Part shown: in pieces, positions 1-7,900 of the stretch
Layout of the letters: every line of letters starts with the position of its first letter
How positions within the stretch are numbered: position 1 is the first letter of the stretch
Source of the DNA: a virus
Virus record (IMG/VR): IMGVR_UViG_3300046450_001125
Span: 1 to 23,459 of that record
Direction: 5' to 3' (one strand)
Length of the DNA: 23,459 nucleotides
Notes under the pieces: model-generated
Told to the model about the DNA's origin: nothing
What the model saw: the letters and a program-made list of their open reading frames with translations, nothing else
Database searches by the model: none
Program-made: the position numbers and the translations under genes

Positions 1-3000
1 TCTGAGTTTCTTATAGAATTTATTTCACTTTCTACAGCAGCTAAATCATCTTCAAAAGCCTTTTTTTGATTAGCATTTAGTTTTGATTTATATTGACCTA
101 TAACTCTGTTAACATTTTTACCATCACCTTTAACCCCAGCTTGAGCATATAGATTATCTTTAATTATTTTTAAAGCTAATAAAGATTGCATTTTATCTCC
201 TAAAGCCATTGCATCAACTCCCGCTTCACCACTTAAATCACTTAAAGCTATGTTATGTTCTGCTAATGTTAAAAGAAAAGGAGCTCTATCTTTATCGGTT
301 TTAGCTAAGTTTAAAGATTTTAAAACATTAACTATTTTTCCATTGTGTAATTCCCCAGCTGCTTTTCTAATGTCTTCTGACATGCTAATATTAGTCAAAG
401 CGGAATACGCAACTGAACTGTTTGATGTACCTGCGGTTATAATAGTTGTAATAGCTGTATCATCTAACTGACTTAAATCAAAATTTCTGTTTAATATTAA
501 TGTTTCACTAAAAAGTTGAGTACCTCCATATATTAATTCTTCTTCTACTACTTCAGAAGCAAGTCTTTTTGTATAATCTATTCCAAACAAACCTGCATTT
601 TTCCAAGCACTGTTTTTTACAAGATTAGTTACAGCTAAGGAACCTGTAGACTTTCCAGCTACATCGTCTAAAAACTTTAAAGTGTTATTACCGCTACCAA
701 TCATAAAAGTAATTCCACCTTCAATAGCAAAAGTCATAGCTGATGCTCCTAAAATTTGGGCTTGAGTTAAATCATTGTAGGCAATAGTTTGATTAGCATC
801 TGCCATACCTTCTGTATACTCAAGAGCACTGACTAGCCCCTTACTATAAGCATCTTTTAAGAATTTAACTTGATCTTTAGCTTTAGCAACTAACTCTGTG
901 CCAAGTGTTAGATTTCTATATATATCTGCACCTGCTGTTGTACCAAAAGTAGTTGCTACAGCAGCTTTAACCGCTGTCGTGCTTAAAAACCCTGTAGCAT
1001 TACCAGCTGCACCAGTAGCCACCGCTAAAATAATATTAGGCATTTGTTGAGCTAAAGTTCTACCAGCAAATTCAAAACCACTCCCTAAACCATCATTGTA
1101 TGTTCCCATAGTTTGATATAATTCAGCGTTTTTATTTATTTGTCTTTGCTCATCTATAGCGTATTCATTACCTGAGAGAGTTGGTATTGCTAACAATATA
1201 CCTTTACTAGCTTGGTAAAAATCGTTAACCATTAAAGCTCCAGCGTCATACTCTTTATTAGCTAACTTAAGGATCATTGAAGAATCTCTAAACCTAATGT
1301 CATTAGCTAACTCCTTAGCTTCTTTTAATGTATAGTTTTCTTTGGTTTTAGGATTTACAGATTGTGTCAAATTTTCTATAAGACCTTCTTTACTTCTTTC
1401 TTTTTCTTCTTTATTTTCTTTTACATTTTTATTAAAAGAAATTATTGTATTTAAATAATTAGAAACAGCTTGACTTCTTTCTTTATTTAATTTAAAAGCA
1501 GTTGTTTCCCATTTAAATAAATCAACTTGTAATTCATCATAAATAGTTTGTTCTTTTTCAGTTAATTTTTTAGTTGGCTTTAAAGAATAGAAAAGCTCTT
1601 GATTATCACCTATTGTAACATTAAAGTCAACAGGTAAATTAGGGTTACTTTTAAATGTTTCAGCAACTATCTCAGCTCCTAAATTAACAGTTTGTTTTAA
1701 TTTTTCATCAACTTCTTCAAACCCATTTTTAAAAGCTTGTAAATTATCATCAATGATCTCATCTTTTTTACCTTTTAACAAAGCGCCTAGTCCTGTCATA
1801 AAAGTATTAAATGGAATCATTGAAACATTACCATTTGAATCTGTAAAAGGAATCTCTTTAGCTTCCATTAGATTTTCCATCAAACTGTTTTCTTTCTCAG
1901 TTAATAGACCTTGTTTAACTATGTTTTTAGAGTTTTCAAGAATAACATCCAAAGGACTATTATTGTCTAACTCTTCATAAGTTCCTTCTAATTTATTTTT
2001 TATAGTTTCTGGAAGACCTTCTAAACTAGTGGCAATTTCATATGGAGTTTGAGTTGATTCTATTTTTTCTGTTAAAAATCCAGTTGAAGAGTTTTTAGAA
2101 GGAGTAGTAAATGCTCTAAGAGGATTTGCTAGCTTTAGTTGATTAGCAAAATGTAATTGAATTGTATTTCTTTCTTGTTTATTAAAAACTTCTGATTGTG
2201 TTTCTACATTAAGACGGCTTAACAAACCATCATCTCCAGTCAATTTCTCTATCCAATTTCCTTCTCCCTTAGATACTTTAGCATCGATTTGTTGAGGATT
2301 AATAGATTGTATTGTTTGCGTCTGTATTTTAGCTTCTTCAGTTGTATAAGCGGATATAAAATTAAATATATTTTTTTTAACTTTAAGAGTTTGATCCGAG
2401 TCTAAATTGCTAGATAACCAAGCTTGAAGATCGTTGCCATCAACAAATTCATCTTTTTTTATTTTTTGGAAGGCTACTATGTCTTGAACTTCCTCTCCTT
2501 GTTCATTTGAAGATTTTTTAACTAAATTATAACCTGTTAAAACTGTTCTTTCTTTAACTTTTGCTCCAAATCCACCTTCTGTGTATTCTTCTACTTCTGT
2601 TACAGGTACTAATTCTAAACCTGTTTCATTGAAAGTATTATTAAACTCAGTTAAACTAACATCACCGTTTTCAAGAGCATTACTTAATGCATTAGAAACA
2701 ATGTCTTTTTCGATGGTTTCCATCATAACACCATTATAGTTCTCTACATGTGCTGCAGCTCTTCTACTTATATCATATTTTATGATTTTATCATAATTCT
2801 CTTTAAATTCTTTTCTTGAATTTTTATATAAATAATTAGCAAACGGAGTGCTATCTTCATCTGTTCCACCTGAACCAAGAATTCTATCTCCAGTTAAAGG
2901 TAGTTTTAATTCTTCACCGCCAACATTAGCTGTTATAAAATTATTAGACTCGTCTAAATTAAAAGTAATGCCAGTTGTGCCAAACTCTTGTTGAAGAAAG

Positions 3001-3500
3001 TTTTGAATAAACTTAGGTTCTTCGTCTAAAAATGTAGCTGGAGCAAATTGGTTTTCTGGAGCATTCCTTAACTCTCTTTCTTTGTCTTGTATTTTTTTAT
3101 TAAGCTCGTCTAATTCAGATATTTTTCCTCCTTTAAGACTAAAAAACTCGTCTAGCTTATTGTCTTTTACAAATTTATCACGATCTGCAATTGCACTTGT
3201 TACAGGTGCGTTTGCTAGAGCCGTTTGTCGCTCCGTATACGATTCCAAAGAAGAAGTTGTTAAATCTAAATCCGTAATCTCGGGTGCTCCCGGTATTGTG
3301 GACATTGCATTTGCACCTTGATTTGCAATGCCCGTTTGAAAATTTATATCTTGAGGTTCTTCAAAAGAAGACATACTACTAACCATTTGTAGATCATGTT
3401 TTGATATATAATCAAAGGCTGATGTATCTTCTAATAAAGCTTTTTCTTCTATTTGAGCGTAAGTTAGAGTTTCCCCTGTTGCTTCGTTTAAATATGGCAT
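1..3500 (-). CDS. Giant internal virion / DNA-ejection protein (partial, C-terminus off the window)
   Basis: Reading the minus strand from the ATG at 3500-3498 gives a frame with no stop down to base 1, so at least 1166 residues are encoded and the C-terminus is missing. The start lies 17 nt after the stop of the 600-aa gene, behind the leader CAAATAAAATAAT. The N-terminus (MPYLNEATGE) is followed by a charged, mostly helical region rich in K, E and N. Around residues 808-860 and 912-935 there are Ala/Gly-rich hydrophobic stretches (for example NIILAVATGAAGNATGF and MTFAIEGGITFMIGSG), and near residue 980 an acidic motif, EVVEEELIYGGTQ. Size, final position after two smaller ejection-like genes, and membrane-friendly segments match the role of T7 gp16-type internal proteins, which enter the cell envelope ahead of the DNA. 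No enzyme motif (transglycosylase, polymerase) is visible in this part. Alternatives are a polyvalent giant protein or a virion RNA polymerase whose catalytic part lies outside. The role is inferred from context. Confidence 0.8.
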   Translation of the reverse strand, partial: MPYLNEATGETLTYAQIEEKALLEDTSAFDYISKHDLQMVSSMSSFEEPQDINFQTGIANQGANAMSTIPGAPEITDLDLTTSSLESYTERQTALANAPVTSAIADRDKFVKDNKLDEFFSLKGGKISELDELNKKIQDKERELRNAPENQFAPATFLDEEPKFIQNFLQQEFGTTGITFNLDESNNFITANVGGEELKLPLTGDRILGSGGTDEDSTPFANYLYKNSRKEFKENYDKIIKYDISRRAAAHVENYNGVMMETIEKDIVSNALSNALENGDVSLTEFNNTFNETGLELVPVTEVEEYTEGGFGAKVKERTVLTGYNLVKKSSNEQGEEVQDIVAFQKIKKDEFVDGNDLQAWLSSNLDSDQTLKVKKNIFNFISAYTTEEAKIQTQTIQSINPQQIDAKVSKGEGNWIEKLTGDDGLLSRLNVETQSEVFNKQERNTIQLHFANQLKLANPLRAFTTPSKNSSTGFLTEKIESTQTPYEIATSLEGLPETIKNKLEGTYEELDNNSPLDVILENSKNIVKQGLLTEKENSLMENLMEAKEIPFTDSNGNVSMIPFNTFMTGLGALLKGKKDEIIDDNLQAFKNGFEEVDEKLKQTVNLGAEIVAETFKSNPNLPVDFNVTIGDNQELFYSLKPTKKLTEKEQTIYDELQVDLFKWETTAFKLNKERSQAVSNYLNTIISFNKNVKENKEEKERSKEGLIENLTQSVNPKTKENYTLKEAKELANDIRFRDSSMILKLANKEYDAGALMVNDFYQASKGILLAIPTLSGNEYAIDEQRQINKNAELYQTMGTYNDGLGSGFEFAGRTLAQQMPNIILAVATGAAGNATGFLSTTAVKAAVATTFGTTAGADIYRNLTLGTELVAKAKDQVKFLKDAYSKGLVSALEYTEGMADANQTIAYNDLTQAQILGASAMTFAIEGGITFMIGSGNNTLKFLDDVAGKSTGSLAVTNLVKNSAWKNAGLFGIDYTKRLASEVVEEELIYGGTQLFSETLILNRNFDLSQLDDTAITTIITAGTSNSSVAYSALTNISMSEDIRKAAGELHNGKIVNVLKSLNLAKTDKDRAPFLLTLAEHNIALSDLSGEAGVDAMALGDKMQSLLALKIIKDNLYAQAGVKGDGKNVNRVIGQYKSKLNANQKKAFEDDLAAVESEINSIRNS

Positions 3501-3530
3501 ATTATTTTATTTGATTGTTATCTTTTGGTT
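3501..3530 (-). promoter_or_regulatory. A/T-rich translation leader of the giant ejection gene, no Shine-Dalgarno
   Basis: The leader AACAATCAAATAAAATAATATG has no purine-rich Shine-Dalgarno. Its core CAAATAAAATAA also occurs before the 600-aa gene (5339-5328 on the minus strand), where it supports the internal start at 5320. This type of initiation context is usual in Bacteroidota and their phages. Confidence 0.5.
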
Positions 3531-5320
3531 GGATAATCTAAGAAATTCCTAGCTGATTTAGCGGTTGGAAATGGATTTCCACCTTCTAATTTTTTTAAAG
3601 CAGCTGTATCTATCACAAATCGTTTTTCAGATGATGATTGTTGGAACCCTCCACCTAAATTCTGAGTGTTTGACAAACTTTTTTGTATTATAGGATACCA
3701 TCCAGCTAGTTTAGCTTCTGTTCCAGGTCTATAATCAGGGTTTCTATCTTTATTTGCTAAAAATTCAGGTTTGCCATTGCCTTCTGTTGCGGGTTGTGCC
3801 GCAAAATATTCTATACCTCTTGTTGGCATAGATGTGTTACCTTTTCTAGCATATATTACTGGAGTTTCTGTTTTGTTTTTAGGATTGTATATATTATTTA
3901 TTTGCATTTGTTCCCATTTTGCAGCGCCTTTAACTGTTCCTTCACCCGTGTCATACTCTGCCCCTTGTTTTTCCGAGAAATAATGGTTACCATCTTTAAA
4001 CTCTTTATATTCTTCAGTAAGTTCGATGTTAGATCCAGTAACAAATTTTTGAGGAACTCCTCTACCGTCAGCTTCTAAATTAATTAATTCAGCATCCGTT
4101 AGTTTTCTTTCAACCCAACCAGAACTAATTTCTTTAATTAAAGCGCGTTTTTCTTCTTCTCTAATATACGATCTTTGTTGGTCTGGTGTTTTTGTTGTAA
4201 AATCTACAGGTAAAGATATGTCTCTTCTGTTAGCAAAATAATCTAATTTAGCTTGCGTATCTAATTGATATATAGATTCTACTTTTCTAGTTAAAAAACC
4301 ATCATATTTAGATACTAATTGAGGCATGTCAATGTAATCAACTCTTGTATCAAAGGCTCTATCTATAGTTTTACCATTTGCATCGATTATATCTGTAGAA
4401 GTGTTATTTAATCTTATAGTTAAAGATGGTATAATGCCACTTGCTTCTTTTGAATCAACTACACCAATGTCGCTTTTAACACCTTCCGCTTTGTAATCAG
4501 CAGCTTGTGCTACGTCTCTTAATAAATCCCCATTAAAATCCTTATCTAACGTCTGGGTTATAACATATTTATCACCAATTTTTTTTACATTAGCTTTGTC
4601 CCATGCAGTTTCACCGCCTTCTTTTATATCAGCTAATAAACCGCTATTAGCATCTACAGTGTGAGTAAATAATAACCCACCACTATTTTTATCTTTAGTT
4701 ACCTTAGTGTCTACACCAGGCACAATTTGTTTGTTCATTCGAAAAGATGTAAAACTACTAGACATTTTTTCTAAAAAAGAATTGCCTAACCAAGATTTTT
4801 CTTTTCCAGGTCCAACGCTTCCTTTTAACGCCATAATCTCTTCTCTTTCATTCATAAGAACTCCACCAAATGTTAAAGTATCTTGTAAATTTTTATCAGC
4901 TTTATTAACTATCTCCTGCCATTTTTCCTTGTCTTGTTTTGACGCACCACTTTCTGTTCTTATTAAAGTTTTAGCCTCTATAGATCCCATTGTATAATTT
5001 GCATCTCCAATTTCACCTATACCATTCATTAAATCTTTTTGTTCACCCTGAAGTAGATCGGTTATTTCTGTACTTGCATTTAGTTCAATAAGTTTTTGCC
5101 TAGCTGCACCAACCGCATTGTTTTCATTTTCTGAAATACTAGCCCAAGTTAAATCATATCTATCTTGTTTTGCCACTTGTACTTTTTGACGCTGGATCCT
5201 AGCTCCGGCTATAGCTTTACCAGCACTAGCAAGACCTTGTGCTATATACTGAGAAGCTAAGGCGTATCCTGAGCCTTCTTTAACCCCTGTTGATTTTCCA
5301 AAATTACTATATCCACTCAT
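3518..5320 (-). CDS. Internal virion / ejection protein (600 aa)
   Basis: This probable virion protein is coded directly upstream of the giant ejection-like gene and directly after the 251-aa Ala-rich gene. The open frame reaches back to 5368, but I choose the internal Met (MSGYSNFGKS) at 5320: it starts 10 nt after the stop of the preceding gene and sits behind the A/T-rich leader CCAAATAAAATAAAAAAT, nearly the same leader as the next gene. The longer start would overlap the upstream gene by 38 nt. The first 60 residues are small and amphipathic (ALASQYIAQGLASAGKAIAG), then comes a charged helical part, a beta-rich middle, and a basic tail ending DYPTKR. There is no signal peptide and no catalytic motif that I recognise. 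By position it corresponds to T7 gp15 (internal core protein), but I see no sequence resemblance to it. A tail-associated or capsid cargo protein is equally possible. Confidence 0.8.
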   Translation of the reverse strand: MSGYSNFGKSTGVKEGSGYALASQYIAQGLASAGKAIAGARIQRQKVQVAKQDRYDLTWASISENENNAVGAARQKLIELNASTEITDLLQGEQKDLMNGIGEIGDANYTMGSIEAKTLIRTESGASKQDKEKWQEIVNKADKNLQDTLTFGGVLMNEREEIMALKGSVGPGKEKSWLGNSFLEKMSSSFTSFRMNKQIVPGVDTKVTKDKNSGGLLFTHTVDANSGLLADIKEGGETAWDKANVKKIGDKYVITQTLDKDFNGDLLRDVAQAADYKAEGVKSDIGVVDSKEASGIIPSLTIRLNNTSTDIIDANGKTIDRAFDTRVDYIDMPQLVSKYDGFLTRKVESIYQLDTQAKLDYFANRRDISLPVDFTTKTPDQQRSYIREEEKRALIKEISSGWVERKLTDAELINLEADGRGVPQKFVTGSNIELTEEYKEFKDGNHYFSEKQGAEYDTGEGTVKGAAKWEQMQINNIYNPKNKTETPVIYARKGNTSMPTRGIEYFAAQPATEGNGKPEFLANKDRNPDYRPGTEAKLAGWYPIIQKSLSNTQNLGGGFQQSSSEKRFVIDTAALKKLEGGNPFPTAKSARNFLDYPTKR

Positions 5321-5341
5321 ATTTTTTATTTTATTTGGCTG
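5321..5341 (-). promoter_or_regulatory. A/T-rich leader that decides the start of the 600-aa gene
   Basis: The minus strand reads CAGCCAAATAAAATAAAAAATATG. The stop of the 251-aa gene (TAA at 5333-5331) lies inside this leader, and the ATG at 5320 follows 10 nt later. Similarity to the leader at 3501-3530 favours this start over the in-frame Met at 5368. Confidence 0.5.
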
Positions 5342-6086
5342 CTTTAAAAAAAGTTCCACCTGTTCCACTAGCTATATTAGCGGCACCTATTTGACCTGCA
5401 AAACCTATAGCCCCACCAATTGCACTACCCCAAGCAGCAGTTGAAGCTTGTCTAGCCGCAGCTTCTTGTTGCATAGCCATTGATTCTTTTCCAGCAGAAT
5501 AACCTAAATCTTGATTTGATCTAGCCTCTTTCATTTGCATCATAAATTGATTACCTGCGCCTTCAGCTTGCTGAACTCTTTGTCCTTCAGATATTTCTAT
5601 ACCTTGCATTCTTTGAGCTTCAGACATTTTAAGTTGTTCTAGTTGAGATTCACCTTGTGCTCTTAATTTTTGATTAGCTGCTTCTTGTTGCTCTATACTG
5701 GCACTAACACCTTTTTTACTAGCTAATGCGGCTTGTGCTAACGCAGTTGCACCACCAGCACTTGCACCTGTAGTTGCTAAAGTTTCTAAAGCATTAGATA
5801 ATGCTAAGTTAGATTGTTCCACTTGTATTTCCGCAGCTTGTGTTGCAACACCTAAACTAGCAAAGGGATTACTAATCATACCACTTAGATCAGATGCTAA
5901 ACCAGACAAGTCTTTAGTGCTCGCATAAGGATTAGTTATAGGAGTTCTATTAGCTTTAATAGCATTTACTTCTGCTTGTGCTATTCTAGCCGCATCCCCA
6001 GCTTTCCTTGCTGCTTTTTTTGCGCCTGCAGATGTTATTGCGCCACTTAATAGAGATGCTCCTGCTCCTAATGCTATTGCTGCCAT
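5331..6086 (-). CDS. Ala-rich internal virion / ejection protein (251 aa)
   Basis: The 251-residue product is very rich in Ala, Gln, Gly and Ser. It begins with a hydrophobic Gly/Ala segment (AIALGAGASLLSGAITSAG, residues 3-21), continues as a long helical region with Q/E/K heptad-like spacing (about residues 80-210), and ends with a second Gly/Ala segment (GSAIGGAIGFAGQIGAANIASG). This build, with hydrophobic ends around a coiled middle, is typical of small podovirus ejection proteins such as T7 gp14 or P22 gp7, which insert into the outer membrane during DNA entry. The match is architectural, not a recognised homology. The gene start overlaps the last 13 nt of the GNAT-like gene, which suggests coupled translation. 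It is followed at 10 nt by the 600-aa gene. Confidence in the coding call is high; the ejection role is an inference from composition and order. Confidence 0.85.
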   Translation of the reverse strand: MAAIALGAGASLLSGAITSAGAKKAARKAGDAARIAQAEVNAIKANRTPITNPYASTKDLSGLASDLSGMISNPFASLGVATQAAEIQVEQSNLALSNALETLATTGASAGGATALAQAALASKKGVSASIEQQEAANQKLRAQGESQLEQLKMSEAQRMQGIEISEGQRVQQAEGAGNQFMMQMKEARSNQDLGYSAGKESMAMQQEAAARQASTAAWGSAIGGAIGFAGQIGAANIASGTGGTFFKAAK

Positions 6087-6499
6087 ACTTCAATATTTTT
6101 TGATAATTCATACGACGGATCCGGATCCACTGTATACCCTAAATTTTCATGGGATTTTATTAAACTTTTATTTCTACCGATGCTTAATATAATGTCACAG
6201 CCACTTTTACGAGCCACATGCTCTATACCTGTTATTAATAATTCTACCGCATCTTTTTTATCTTTGTTTTTATATTTTTTATTAGATATAACCCATTCCA
6301 TCCAACCAACTTTAGAATTAGTGGTATATAAAAAACCAGCCACTATAGGTATTTCACCTTTTTCTACAATATAACCTCCTGTGCCATTTTCTGGTAACAT
6401 TTTTTTTGAAGGACCTTGTTTCCATTCAGGATACATCTCCCACCAACTAACCAATAAATCCCAATCGGACTCAGTTAGTTTCCTTATTTTTAATTCCAT
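6074..6499 (-). CDS. GNAT-fold acetyltransferase-like protein (141 aa)
   Basis: This short protein has the layout of the GNAT superfamily, which transfers acetyl groups from acetyl-CoA. The start MELKIRKLTESDWDLLVSWW is the usual beta1-alpha1 opening, GGYIVEKGEIPIVAGFLY is the beta2-beta3 hairpin, MEWVISNKKYK followed by a helix (about 68-98) is the motif A region, and NKSLIKSHENLGYTV (110-124) is the conserved closing motif. The canonical Q/RxxGxG/A pyrophosphate loop is absent: the K-rich KYKNKDKKD stands in its place. Catalysis is therefore doubtful and the role may be structural. It sits between tail and ejection genes, the position of T7 gene 13, whose product has also been described as GNAT-like. 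It is the only gene here that ends in TAG, and the next gene starts inside its last 13 nt. The leader is TTAAATTAAATTAAATG, with no Shine-Dalgarno. Confidence 0.85.
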   Translation of the reverse strand: MELKIRKLTESDWDLLVSWWEMYPEWKQGPSKKMLPENGTGGYIVEKGEIPIVAGFLYTTNSKVGWMEWVISNKKYKNKDKKDAVELLITGIEHVARKSGCDIILSIGRNKSLIKSHENLGYTVDPDPSYELSKNIEVWQQ

Positions 6500-6509
6500 T
6501 TAATTTAAT

Positions 6510-7865
6510 TTAATACGAAGATTCGTTATAATCTAAAGATACAGAAAACAATTCATTTGTACCTGAAGTTGCTGTGTTAGTTGCTTTCATATCTACAGTA
6601 GCAAAGAATCCTTTTACGCCTGATATAGATTTACCGTAAACAACTTCACCTTGTGTAAACGAAGAAGTGTTTACAAGATTAGCAAAATATTTGTCCTCTT
6701 TTTGTTTAAACTTATTTTTAAATAAGCTGTTTTCTAGTGCGGCTAATGTTGTTGGCATTTCAAAAACATTTATTGGATTTGCAGTATCTGAATCAGTGTA
6801 TTGGTCTTTTAAAGGAGGAACATCTAAACTACCACTGTTAGTTACTAAATTTGTCATCTGCCAATTACTTCCACCTTCATAATTTATTGTTTGAAAACCT
6901 TTAACTAAAGAAGGGTTTGTATTGAATATTGTTTTTACAGTTGAATCGAATTGACCTATACCCGCGGGAAGATCTTCTGTTAAATCTCCATAGAAATTTG
7001 CTCTATTAACATCTGCTGAATAATGCAAGTATATACTACCATTTTTGGTAGAATAAAAACCATTTTGCACACTAAACATTTGATTTGGTAAATAACTAAA
7101 TCTACTTGTCCAACCTTTAACGTTTTCATCAAAACTTAAAGTTACTGGAGTTGTGTTAGGTGCGGTTGGTTGTAAGGATAAAGTATAGCATTTGTTGTGA
7201 ATATCCCAACCACCTATAGCTTTATCACTGCCTAAAGTTAAAAATGCATCTCTAAAATAATCATACATTCCAAAGTTAGATATTTCACTAAGTCCATCTT
7301 GAGATAACCTCATGACTGACCCTTTATCTCTATCTGTAAAGTATTTTCTAAAACCATATACAGCAAAACTTTCTGGATTTTGACTTATACCAAATTCACC
7401 CGCATAAGCAACAATCGCACCTATTACTACGTTAGAAGCTGTTTGAACAGGTTGACCTTCTTGAGTGTAAATAGCATCTTTATCTATTAAAGCTTTATTA
7501 ACTTTTCTTTCTTGAAATATAATTAAGTTAGTATCTTCTGCATATAATTTTTGTATAGATCCTTTAGAGGGATCTACAGTTCTAGTTATGTCTTCACCTG
7601 ATGGAAATTGATTAGTTTGATTAATACCAGTTCTAGAATTAACAACACCAGAATACATAATAGAATTAGCTAATGTTTCAGTAGCGTTATTGTCTGATTT
7701 TAAAAAAGCTCTTGGAGATAATCCAGTTTGCACATTATTATAGCCACCCCTTATTCTAGCTTCTTCTACATACCAATCATAAGTTTGTAAAGGAGAAAGT
7801 ACTCCACCTGTTACTTTTTTTAGAATATATGTGTTATAATATTTTATAGGGATAATAGCCGCCAT
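6510..7865 (-). CDS. Tail structural protein, conserved in marine podoviruses (451 aa)
   Basis: The protein is beta-rich and lacks a signal peptide or membrane segment. Its N-terminal third holds blocks I associate with a conserved structural protein of marine podoviruses: WYVEEARIRGGYNN (31-44), YSGVVNSRTGINQTNQFP (71-88), EDITRTVDPSKGSIQKLY (91-108) and IIFQERKVNKALIDKDAIY (115-133). The alternating hydrophobic/polar pattern and short glycine turns are compatible with a propeller-like or tail-nozzle subunit. It follows the 1789-aa muzzle gene after 35 nt and precedes the GNAT-like gene by 10 nt. By order it would be part of the tail tube or nozzle region (T7 gp12 position, shared with the 1789-aa protein). 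It could instead be a tail stabilisation or fibre-anchoring protein. The exact place in the tail cannot be told from sequence alone. Confidence 0.85.
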   Translation of the reverse strand: MAAIIPIKYYNTYILKKVTGGVLSPLQTYDWYVEEARIRGGYNNVQTGLSPRAFLKSDNNATETLANSIMYSGVVNSRTGINQTNQFPSGEDITRTVDPSKGSIQKLYAEDTNLIIFQERKVNKALIDKDAIYTQEGQPVQTASNVVIGAIVAYAGEFGISQNPESFAVYGFRKYFTDRDKGSVMRLSQDGLSEISNFGMYDYFRDAFLTLGSDKAIGGWDIHNKCYTLSLQPTAPNTTPVTLSFDENVKGWTSRFSYLPNQMFSVQNGFYSTKNGSIYLHYSADVNRANFYGDLTEDLPAGIGQFDSTVKTIFNTNPSLVKGFQTINYEGGSNWQMTNLVTNSGSLDVPPLKDQYTDSDTANPINVFEMPTTLAALENSLFKNKFKQKEDKYFANLVNTSSFTQGEVVYGKSISGVKGFFATVDMKATNTATSGTNELFSVSLDYNESSY

Positions 7866-7900
7866 ACTTAATTATTATTATTACTTGTTTTTTATTGTTT

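Noticed and set aside
250-3321. Several plus-strand frames of 73-79 aa in the leftmost 3.3 kb
   Set aside because: All lie antisense to the long open minus-strand gene, have Ser/Phe/Leu-rich shadow composition and no A/T-rich leader like the real genes.
3771-4078. Two overlapping plus-strand frames rich in Cys, Phe and Ile that look membrane-like
   Set aside because: Apparent hydrophobicity comes from the complement of K/E/N codons in the 600-aa minus-strand gene; no leader and no neighbour on that strand.
5320-5368. N-terminal extension of the 600-aa gene to the Met at 5368
   Set aside because: It would overlap the upstream gene by 38 nt and lacks an A/T-rich leader; the internal Met at 5320 has the same leader type as the next gene.
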